From the NCBI GenBank assembly GCA_037178855.1, contig JASJZC010000006.1:2046001-2110000 (forward strand): DNA of 64,000 nucleotides. Reading direction: 5' to 3'. Both the position numbers and the translations under genes were made by a program. Shown piece after piece: positions 24,677-34,700 of this stretch; the stretch's first letter is position 1, and the number at the start of each line of letters is the position of its first letter. Origin of the DNA: Oscheius sp. JU75 (taxonomy: Eukaryota; Nematoda; Chromadorea; Rhabditida; Rhabditidae). Below the pieces are notes generated by a model. That model made no database searches. It was not told the origin of the DNA and worked only from the letters and a program-made list of their open reading frames with translations.

Positions 24677-25673
24677 CAGGGTGCGCCAAATTTATAGCAA
24701 CTGCGCGCATCAAAGTCAATGTTGCCAACTATTTGAATCTTCTGAAGACACACGTTCTTCCCTGGGCCAAAAAGCATTTGGTAGTAGTTAAACAGGCGCC
24801 CCGGTTCGATTTTACGCGAAATTGCGTACGACGTACGCAAAACTACGGCTTGGCGCGAATTAACTTTTTTTTTTCGTTTTTTGTCGTTTTACCCATTTCT
24901 CGACTTTTTTCTTACATTTTCTGTCTGTTTATAGTGCTGTTCGACTTCTTTCAACATACCGCACCGAAGTTTTATTAGAAATTTCCCTTTTTTTAGGCAA
25001 TATTTTCATCAAATGATAGCTTTTTGTTGATTCCAAGGTGCGGTACGTTGAAAGAAGTCGAACAGCACTATAAACAGACAGAAAATGTAAGAAAAAAGTC
25101 GAGAAATGGGTAGAACGACAAAAAAACGAAAAAAAAAAGTTAATTCGCGCCAAGCCGTAGTTTGCGTACGTCGTACGCAATTTCGCGTAAAATCGAACCG
25201 GGGCGCCTGTTTAACTACTACCAAGCATTTCAAAAAGCGTAATTGGGCATTTCAACAAGATGGAGCTCCTGTTCACAACGCTCGTCTTGTGCAAGATTGG
25301 TGCAAAAGCAATTTTGCGGATGTGTTTGCCTTCAGCGAGTGGTCTCCAATCTCACCGGACCTCAATCTAATGGACTTCACAGTTTGAAGTGTTGCAAAAA
25401 GCCTACAAGACACAGCACAGAAACATCAATTTCTTTAAAGCAACTCTTGAAAAAGCATGAAATGAACAGATGCCACCTATCTGAGCGCTACCATCAACGT
25501 CTTACCCAAGCGGAAAAAAAAGCATGCCTCTTTGCCGATTGAGGAAAATTCGAAATTTTAATGTGGTTTTTTGTGCAGAAACGATCAGCAAATAGTTGTT
25601 GTCTGTTCGTTTGTTAAAAACTACCGTTAGATACGGTGTTTTTTCTGAGTTGTTATAATTTTGGCACACCCTG
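24677..25673 (+). mobile_element. Decayed Tc1/mariner element, DD37D type
   Basis: The ends are inverted repeats (CAGGGTGCGCCAAA / TTTTGGCACACCCTG) flanked by TA on both sides, the target duplication of the Tc1/mariner superfamily. A transposase remnant reads in plus orientation: LNLLKTHVLPWAKKH before an insertion, and WAFQQDGAPVHNARLVQDWC then SPDLNLMDF after it. The two catalytic Asp residues in QQD and LMD are 38 positions apart (37 residues between), as in the maT/DD37D group. The N-terminal DNA-binding half is missing, stops occur, and another element interrupts it, so it cannot move by itself. Confidence 0.88.
24780..25222. mobile_element. Foldback MITE nested in the mariner element
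   Basis: Two arms of about 185 nt are near-perfect inverted copies (from GGTAGTAGTTAAACAGGCGC to its complement) around a spacer of roughly 70 nt. The insertion is flanked by the direct repeat AAGCATTT (24772-24779 and 25223-25230), an 8-bp target site duplication, and it splits the transposase frame exactly there. It has no coding capacity. An 8-bp duplication fits hAT-, Merlin- or P-type mobilisation; the family is not determined. Confidence 0.9.
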
Positions 25674-26065
25674 TAGTATTGTCAAAATGTCATAGTAACC
25701 TTTTTGTGGATTCATGAAACATACAAAGCTTCGATCTTCTGATCTGTTGGAAATTGTTTCAGTCTTTTGCCAGAAAAAAAATAATTTCAGAATTTCGCCC
25801 GACACGCGCATAATAATCACCATATGTCATCTAGCTCTTACCTATACCTTGTCGGTTTTAATACAAAATCAAAAAAAAAGACGATACAAAACGGCACTAT
25901 CAAAATATGATAAGGATCTCTTAAAGGACTCTTTGAAACATACAAAGAATAACTTTTTTAGTACTGTTTAATCTTGCCTCGATGTGTTTCACGAAACACT
26001 TATATTCAATGTCCAAAACAGTAGTTCCTGGATGTCCCCTCCCTGTCCTTTTCTGTGGCATTGTC

Positions 26066-26296
26066 TTACTCCACTGAGAGAGACAGACCAATAAAATGCA
26101 CCCCTACCACCCTAATGTCCCATATGACACCATCCCATTCTGACCTATCGCGGAAGGAGAACAAGAGGCCCCCATGTTGACTGTTGATACCACTCTGATC
26201 GAAAAATAGCAACACATAACCTTTACCGAAAGGCGGGAGACAGTCATGGAGAAACTGGAATTCTGGCTGATCATAGACGGGGGGTTGTTTTGACAT
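26066..26296 (-). CDS. Small hypothetical protein, 76 aa
   Basis: An uninterrupted minus-strand frame (starting MSKQPPVYDQPEFQFLHDC) runs divergently from the kelch gene 86 nt away. Its composition is protein-like, and it shows no signal peptide or known motif. Part of it (26066-26125) lies in DNA that has a diverged copy near 24240-24400, which weakens the case for a real gene. Confidence 0.3.
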   Translation of the reverse strand: MSKQPPVYDQPEFQFLHDCLPPFGKGYVLLFFDQSGINSQHGGLLFSFRDRSEWDGVIWDIRVVGVHFIGLSLSVE

Positions 26297-26381
26297 CGGG
26301 CTGACTGTTTTGCGGGCTGAAGATTCACGCGGTCATCTGCTGCCTTCTTCGTCCTTTTTTTTCTGGACGGAATCCTGCAAA

Positions 26382-29300
26382 ATGGTCGATTTGCTCACAA
26401 TACACAAGGCCCAGTCGGAGCTGAAGGAGACGAAACAGGAGCTCGACAGGCTCCGACAGGAGAATGATGACCTGAAGAGGCGGCTCAGCTCGACGGCTAA
26501 TATCACAGGTTGGTGGAGCCGAATACAACAGAGCAGCGAAAATAGTTGTTTGGTTGATAGATTGAGATTTTGAAACATTGTTGTAGTCATGGTACATAGG
26601 CTCGTGATGTACTCTTAGTAAACCATAGCTGTTGGGCAGCCCCCCAACCACAGCAGGCAGCGGTTTCAACTTCTCTAAATAAACGCTGCTACAAATAGAT
26701 CGTCGAAATATCCATTCTCTTATCGAAACAGGAAAACAGTAGCGAGGGTTTTCCCTCTGGGACCACTAGCATTCACCCTCAACGCAGAATTACCATCAGA
26801 GACGGGCGGTATGCGGAAGTAGGCGAGTCAACAGGGCGGGCAGGTCTGGGCCCAAAGCTTTGTAGTTGGATCAGGCCCAAATTGTTTTTTTTTCAACTTT
26901 TTCGTGTATTTTCGACGCAAAAACGTGGAAGCACAAAAACAGACTGACAAGACTTGTGAATATCAAAAATATTGGAATTGTCGTTTTGGGAAATTACTGT
27001 ATTCGTCGCAAGTTTAAATGTTCACTCGTTTTAAAAGTTCCTCTACTTCAACGTCAGTGCCAGACCGGCCTGAATGAGCTGTTTGTAACAGTAAAAATGA
27101 GTGCACAAACTATGGGAGGAATAGTCTACTTTTCTTTTCTTATCAAACGAGTGAAACAATTGATAAAACGGATATTGCACGTTTGCTAGGAAACTGTTAG
27201 AGAAGGGGGAGGGGATGTATTTGCAGCAGGAGTTGGAAAGTGAATACAAATTCAGACATCGTCACGAATGCCATTGGAACAACCCTCCAGCCAGCCTATG
27301 AGACGATAACAAACTTGGAGGATGAGGTCAGGAGGCTCAATGAGAAAGGTGAGAGTTTCGGAGGGGGCCAAAGAATACAAGGTTTTCAGTGAAACTGCTC
27401 CAGACAACAGCTCCCGGAAAGAGTCCGCTTACTGAAACGGTTAGTATACATCTATCGTAGTACTTATGGGTCTTCAGCTTTTAGAAAAAAAAGCTAGCCA
27501 ATGAAATAAAAAAGTAACAGTTTTGAATTTTGTGCTTCATCGACAGGATAACGGGGAGAGCCGTTGAATTCGAGGTGCTTCCCAGGTGTTTTCTAATAAT
27601 TTATATTTTTCACTCAGTTTTACAACTTTTCTACAAGTAACCTTGAAATCTGAGTGGTAGTCGATCACCTGGCTTGTAGGTCTACTGTAACATCTGTTTG
27701 CTGTTTCATTTTCTGTCTAATCATAGTCATTCTGCGCTCAATAAACGCTGTAGGACTTTTGAACTTTATTATACGCGCGGAAGCCAAATCCAAAAAGAAT
27801 ACAACAAAAAAAGCAAATGATCCTTTTTGCCTTTCTGTTTCTTATTCTGACTGAAGAGCAACTTCATTCGAGACAATAATCGTTCAGTTGCTAGCGTTGG
27901 ACTTGATGCAGTTTTTTGAAAATTGGCATACAATTTCGCGTAACTGAAAGTACGGAACGTCAAACTTCTGCATCGGCTCTAGTGTTGTCGGGTACATATT
28001 GTAGACAGCGGATAGCGTCAATCTTTCAAATCTATCATAAATGCTGCTATCTTTTCAAATTCCAATCGACATTCTGATGACGATATTTAAAAATACAACA
28101 GTAGATACTGGTCCTGGTCTTCCCCTATTTTGTATTGTTTCACCTTCTGTCTATACGTATCCATTTAACTCATCTCAATCTTTTCCCCTCTCTTTCAACA
28201 GAAGGAAAAATACAAAAACAGGTAGAGCGGGAAAGAGTGGCAGAGCCGGACGCTTCAGAAATGCTCCAGGCAAAAATTTTCTAACGCACATTCTGAGTAG
28301 CAAGTTTACTATAAAACAACAAGAAAATTTCAGGTCCTGGTCCTCGGCGGCTACGCCAACGGTCACGATTACAGTGACAAGCTCTACCTCCTCGACAACG
28401 ACTCAAGCTCTTGGAAACAACTGTCTCTGTCTCTTCCGTATTCTACCCGCTACCACGGCGCAGTCTGCCTCAAAAAAATCCTCTACGTTTTTGGCGGGAG
28501 TCTACAAGGACGAAGTTGTAACTTTCTCCATCGATTAACCAAGGAATTCCAATGGGAGCGGCTTACGGACATGGTGGACAAGAGACGGTACATCTCGAAC
28601 AGCAGTGTGGCTCTGAATGGATGCATTTGGGCCATTGGAGGCAAAAATGATAAGAATGAGGATCTGAAGACGGTCGAGAAGTATGATCCGGATACGAAGG
28701 CTTGGGTTCTGATGCAGTGAGTTTTGACGTTTTCTGTGTTTGGCAATGATAGGCTCTGGGTAAATGTTTTTGCTCAGGCGAAGCCCAGAAAATCAAAGTA
28801 ACCTATAATTCCACAACAAAGTGAAGAATATGTGGCACGAGCCTCGAGTACATACAAAAATTTATAATGGTTTCAGAGCTCAAAATGTTATTTTTCTAGT
28901 GAGATACCCTAATTTTGCAAGAAGAATTCATCAGAAAAGTGGAATCCATTGTGTACTATGCATATAAAAAACCTGTGAAACACAGAAATACTTCATCTCT
29001 GTTTTCATCTTTCCTACTTTCATGACAAAGTGATAAGGCTCTGGATGAGAGGTAGAAATGGATAATCTCTCTCTTTTCTTGTGAAATATTATTAGTTTGC
29101 AAAGCCCGATCGCTTATACACAGAGAATTCTACCTTCACCGGGGCTTTGAAAGATATAAAAAACAAAGACAAAAAGGTACAGAGAGCCAGAGGCGATTAA
29201 ACTCCTTGTTGAATCTTTTAGATTTCAAGAGGATATATAAGAAAACAGCATGATTTAAACTTGGTTCAGCGTTTTACCTGAAAAAATTATTAAACTCCGA

Positions 29301-30375
29301 TCGAAAGTTGCATCTCTCAGAGGGGTCTCATTAGTTTTCAAAGGTATCAATTAGTAATGCTTTGCATCATCGCCATATACCGAAGCCTTGAAACTTTTTC
29401 AGTCCCACCTCAAAAGCTCTTTTCGTGTTTCCTGTTTCAAGACAAAGTTATGAGGAAACTTGCTGTGTCGCAAAATGGAGTAAAACTGGAAGATGTCAGA
29501 TCCTCAGAGGAAGTTGTGTTTTTTAATAGAATCTGATTTCTTTACCTCTATCAGCCCAACAATTGGGTAGCAATCAAACTGTCTACCTTTACCGGAACGT
29601 TGAAACCTGTAAAAACCAAAAAACAAGACGCAAAGGGAAGAATTGGCAAAACCTCGTTGAACTTGTTGCATGGCTCTAATTTTCCAGTCTAAATTATAAG
29701 AGGTTCTGCTGATCTTGAAATATAAGCGCCATATCCCCCTAGAAAGCTGCGGTTTCCAGAGAGAACAACTTACTTTTCGACATTCACAAAAGAGACGAAT
29801 TTACTAACATCTTCTATATATACCTTGAAACCTAATAATAAAATCATCTAATTTCTAGAGACATGCGCCAAGCCCGTTTCAACGCCGCCGCCACCGTCAT
29901 CAAGGGCAAGATCTACGTCTGTGGCGGTGCCTCAAACGGGGATCTGGCCATCGCAACCGTCGAATTCTATGACCCTCAGAGCGGGATTTGGACCTACCTC
30001 AGTTCGATGCCATTCTCACGCTACAACTTGGCCCTCATAGCAGACTACACTACCTTGATCGTCCTCGGAGGTCGTGACTGTGACCAAAAAACTGTCGGGA
30101 CCTGCTGGAAGTTGAACATTTCGGATCTGAAGTCCGATTGGAAGCCGATGAAACTTATGGCTACCCCCAGATGCATGTTCACTGCCTTCAAGAGGACGGA
30201 CCGGATCCATGTTGCCGGGGGTTATGACGGACATAAATGGCTGAAGACGGTCGATGTTTTTGATGGAGAGAAATGGACAGCGGGACCGGAAATGCCTGTA
30301 CAATTGAGTGCCATGGCCTCGGTCTCATTGCCTAATCGACTGGCGGTAGAGTTGACAGACCGTTTTACGAAGTGA
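26382..30375 (+). CDS. Coiled-coil / kelch-repeat protein
   Basis: Clear exons: 26382-26508, 27256-27348, 27390-27439, 28334-28716 and 29859-30375. One or two small exons at about 27549-27590 and 28201-28280 are uncertain; the latter would need a GC-AG intron after CTCCAG. The N-terminus is a leucine-rich coiled coil (SELKETKQELDRLRQENDDL). The two large exons form kelch blades with the double-Gly motif: LVLGGYANGH, LYVFGGSL, WAIGGKNDKN, IYVCGGASNG, LIVLGGRDC and IHVAGGYDGH, each followed by conserved Tyr/Trp positions. That is a six-bladed beta-propeller. There is no BTB or BACK domain, so it is not a standard Cul3 adaptor; actin or protein-scaffold binding is a guess. The last intron is 1142 nt and holds a diverged repeat. 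Confidence 0.82.
29005..29710. repeat. Diverged tandem duplication in kelch intron
   Basis: Two stretches, about 29010-29260 and 29435-29700, share ordered blocks: GACAAAGT(G/T)AT, TCTACCTT(C/T)ACCGG followed by TTGAAA, then CTC(C/G)TTGAA and a final AAGAGG. The copies are gapped and strongly diverged. No coding frame crosses them. Confidence 0.45.
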
Positions 30376-30551
30376 TGGAAGGAGGAAAATGATCTATATT
30401 TATTTGTGAGACGAAGCTATAATGTATCTCTTTGTGAGTTTGAATGAAGAGTTATTTGGCAGGGAGAACTAGTATGTTTAAATGGGATAGATAGATTCCA
30501 GTATCGCTCACCATACCGGTCCCGTCCTCACAGACCACGGAGCTTTCAATT

Positions 30552-30925
30552 TTATGATTTGCCAGTGTTCACAGTCTCGACCCGGCCCGAGATTATAGTC
30601 AGGTCTGATAAGAGCCGGCTCCAGCTGCAGATTAGATGTGGAAACAAAAAAGGGGACGGAGTCTTCTCAGCCGACTCATTCGGATTCTCACATTTGCTGA
30701 TGTCGACATCCATGCCAACTGCATTAGGGGATGGACTCTCAAGCTTGGCGACGGGATTCTCCTCCTGAAAAAAATGTTCATAAAACCTGGATTTGTGACA
30801 AATTGGATTCTTTAAAGTAGAAGGAAGGCTGCCGTCCACCTACTTGGAAGAAGTTATTGCTCGGCTTGCTGTAGCTGCTGACCGTCTGACCATAATAGTC
30901 TCGTCGAGCCAATGGTTTTTTTTTG
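30552..30925 (-). pseudogene. Two-exon fragment with an SLC6-like motif
   Basis: The minus strand reads SSYSKPSNNFFQ up to a GTAGGT donor at about 30842. After TTTTTCAG at 30768 it continues with ENPVAKLESPSPNAVGMDVD. The SSYSKPSN block matches the loop in the SLC6 transporter at 54.6 kb (SLSSYSKPSNDIF), but nothing else of a transporter surrounds it. It may be an exon fragment captured next to unrelated DNA, or a small unknown gene. Confidence 0.35.
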
Positions 30926-30989
30926 TTTAAATTAGACTTTTGGGCTATTACATGGATTCGTCGAGGGGCAAGGAACGGCCTATAAAGAG

Positions 30990-31735
30990 GCTAGAGCAAA
31001 ATCTCCCAACCTAGGTCGTGGATCTTGGAGTGAGTGAGTTTTGCAACATGGGGGCGCGCGTTGTCCATCCGCAGGATGACTTTCGACTTCAGCGGCTGTT
31101 TCTGACGAAGTGCAATGGCAACCTTTTCAAGTTGCTGGTTGTATATGGCGGCCATAAGGGTAGTTCCAGCATCCAGCAATTCCCAGTGCACCACTCCTTC
31201 GAACTGATTGGATGTCCCAGAAAACACAGAGCATAATCTTCTTTTGATAGGTGTCGGGTTTCACATCAGGACTTGGGGTCTGCCCTCGACCCACCCATTG
31301 ACCCTTCCTTTGGAAGTTTACGTACGTTATCCACTTCTTGTCCCGTCACCAGGTGTGGCAAAAAGGATTTTCTCTTATGTCTGGACAGGAGAGAATGGGC
31401 GACGGACATGCGTTGCCACTTCTGGGCGTCACTGAGGTCGTGCGGCAACCAAGTGCCTAGTTTCTTCGTAAATCTCAATTGCTTCAAATGATGTTCCACT
31501 GCGAAATGACTGACAGACAGTGCCTCTGCTAGTACACGAGTAGTGGGCCGATTGTTTTCTTTCAAAAAGCGAAAATACTTATTAATAAAGTTTGCACTAA
31601 TTTTTATTAAGTGATAAAGTATCAAATACAATAAATTGAGACTAGTCTGAAACACAGAGGAGCGAAGATAGTTTGCAAATGGGAATCTGGAAAAACCGCG
31701 TGACGTGATACATGTATGTATGGTATAATACAACG
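30990..31735 (-). pseudogene. mariner transposase remnant
   Basis: Minus-strand pieces match a mariner transposase: RPTTRVLAEALSVSHFAVEH and LPHDLSDAQKWQRMSVAHSL, then VTG and WITYVN, FWD, and MDNARPHVAKLTHSKIHDL. Two or more frame changes separate the pieces and the C-terminus is missing. A second copy lies at 48.5-48.9 kb. It is non-functional. Confidence 0.8.
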
Positions 31736-31761
31736 GATACTCACAAAAAAGAAGCGAGCTA

Positions 31762-34700
31762 CTAATACTTGTAGTATTCAGGGTCCGGAGACGGGATGTT
31801 GGTCTGAAGTCCGGCAGAAATCATAGGGCCTAAAACAAACAAAAAATAATCCGGAATGGAATCATATCTAACTTTGATTATTGTTGGCTGACTGTGGTTG
31901 GCTGAAATTTGCTGGAAAAGTCTCTGGCCCGGAAGATGGTGGCCTGGGATGTAGGTAGCTGCTGTATTCTTAAAAACAGGAGGGTCTTGAGAGAGAGGGA
32001 AGAGATTATTTCGGCTCCAATGACCAAAATGGCTTCCTAATGATAATGGGAATCATGATCGTTTAGCATATTTGGCAGAAGAAGTACATTTCTACCAATT
32101 ACTAATCCTCTGGTATAGGTTTGGTCCAATTTAGCCGAAAAATTTCCAAATTATGGGTTGAACCGGTATTACGCGACTTCTGGATAATTTTTCGGGTAGG
32201 CCAAAGCACTTTCCAGTTCTGGATAGTTATAGTGCTGATCATGGGCTATATTTTTACAAAACATCATAAACTGATAGTTTAATCCTGGGTCTGAAAAATG
32301 AGGCGTCTAGTTTTGTTTAGATCTTCACTCCAGCTTTGTTACCCTGAAGATTCGCTCCATTCGTTAAGAAACTCGCGAACTTTCAATTCAACTCATAAAT
32401 TGGAAATTTTTCTGGTAATCTGGACAAAACCCATATCAAAGAGTCAGAAATTAGTAGAAATGCCAAATGATCATGATTCTCCTCATTCGAAAGCCATTCT
32501 GGTCATTCGGGCCGAAATGGCCTCTTTTCCCCACGCCGTCTCTTTTCCTCCCATATTCAAAAAGACGTATGAGAGGAAAGAGAGCGGTTGGCTTGATCTT
32601 GATAAAACTAGCCTTTCAATTCGACTTGAGACACGTAAGTGTGTTCTCGATGATTCTGCTGGGAATGTGAAACAGAAGTGTCTAAAATCTGTATCACCTC
32701 TTTAAATTTTACAAACTGACGAGGCTTTGAACACTGAGAAACAGATTCAAAATGGGAACTGTGTTGCCCTTCGGCGGATGACTGGAATAAATATGGTAAT
32801 TAACGCACATTCCAAATACCTCTCTCCTTCTAATGCTGGTGGATGGAGCTGACATTGGGCTCGGACCACTAACTCCACTTAGTTCTGGCTGTGGAATCGA
32901 CTCATAATGTGACATGTCATCCTGAATAGTTGTTTTATATCTACCTTCAGACTGCTTGCTTGGAATTCATTGAGGTCGGGTGCATGAGGTGCGGCCTCAG
33001 AGACTGGCATTGTCGGAGCTGTCGGAACATATTGATCAAAAATGCTCGAAGCTGGAATAGGGACCAGAGATAAAAGATTGTTGCTTTGTGAAGAAGCTCC
33101 TGTTTTGTTTGGTTTCTGAAAAGTTTTTGAGATTTTTTTTCTGCAAACAACGACTATGGTTTGTTCAAGAAAAAGGGTATAATTTGAATCCATGTTCTAG
33201 ACAACGAATCAAAGATTTGCATGAAAGAGGCTGGTGTGCAGCCAAAATGGACTGATAGAAAACAGTTTGAACCTACCTTTGCTGTCGGCTTCTTCCCAGC
33301 CTCATAGGTTTTAAGGACTCGTTTTCGACTTTCTGCTGGTATTGGTATCTGAATTATAAAGTTGCCGTTGCTTTGCTATTCAGTTTATCTGTCAATCTGT
33401 GTATCTGTCAGTTTCACCTGTTTAGCAAGGATTGGTGAAGGATTGACAGGGATAGGAGCGGAAGTCTGACTATTGAAGTCTGTCGGGAATCCTGTTTCTC
33501 CAGGGCATCCTGCCAAGTCGCGTCCCTATAACAACAAAATCGAGAGGGACACTGTCACTGGGTGGGACGGCGGAACAATTTTTTTTTTCGATGGGTCCGC
33601 CACGAGCTTCGTTTAAAATGAATTTTTTGCATTTTTCGGTGTTTTACACACATTTTTTTTGGCTTCTAAGTGTGAATTGACTCAGCGTCAAAAACTACTT
33701 CAGAAACGTTTACTTCGATGTCAATAATGACCGGAAAACTAGAAAATGTGAATATGGAGCAGCAAAGCAGAGTTCGTCGCGGGACCCGTTTGGAAACGCG
33801 TTTCGCCGTCCCCTCTTCCCCTTGTAATGAGTGCCCCTTTAAAAAGTTTACCTGGACTACCAGAGATTTTTCCCAATGGAGCACCTTATGCAGATCTTGT
33901 GCATCAAGCGATTTCAGGAGTCGACAAAGGAGTTCACATTGCTGGTCTTTTGATAACTGCCTCTGGAAGTTGACCTCGAAGTGGTCCACCGCTGTTCCTC
34001 TCTAAAGATTGGTAGGTACGACAAGAAATGAGCAGATACCGCGGCTTCCTGGGTGGCCGTCATTATGAGCCAGTCGAGTGCCAATCCGAGATCTCGAACG
34101 TTTTCCTCATTCGAGGCAGCATCTCTACACAAGATTTTGGATTGCTTGAAGCGGCTGGTGCTTGTGCCTCCTTTGACTGGAGCTTCACGAAGCGATTGGA
34201 TTTCTGTCCATTCTAAATTGGCATTTAAACTTCATAGAATTGAATTAACTTACTTTCAGTAAGAAAATTCGAAGCATTGAAAAGCACATTTCCGGTATCG
34301 TTGGCATCTCGTTTGAACGAAGTCATTATCTCTTGGAAAGACGCAACTTTTTCGCTAACCTCTTTTCCAAGCCTCCTCAGCTCCTGAAAATCATTGAAAG
34401 TAAATTTTGAACACAAATAGGTTTGTGCTATACAGCAGTTTCTAATTCGGATAGCCTGTTAAATCCATTTGACATAAAATATTATAATATCTAACCGAGT
34501 CTTTTGTGACAGTTTCTTCGTTTTCCGTTTTTGTTCTGTTCCTGCCTCGTACACATTCCGCGTAGGCTCCGATGTACTTTGCTAATACTTCATCGTAGCG
34601 TGACAGGAGATCATCGTTTGTTTGACCAGGTAGCAGATCAGCTATAACCTTTCGTAGTTCCTAAAACCGTTTGAGCTTGAATTTGATTTTGAATAAATCT

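Noticed and set aside
24780-25233. Phe-rich frames on both strands
   Set aside because: They are the two arms of the MITE palindrome.
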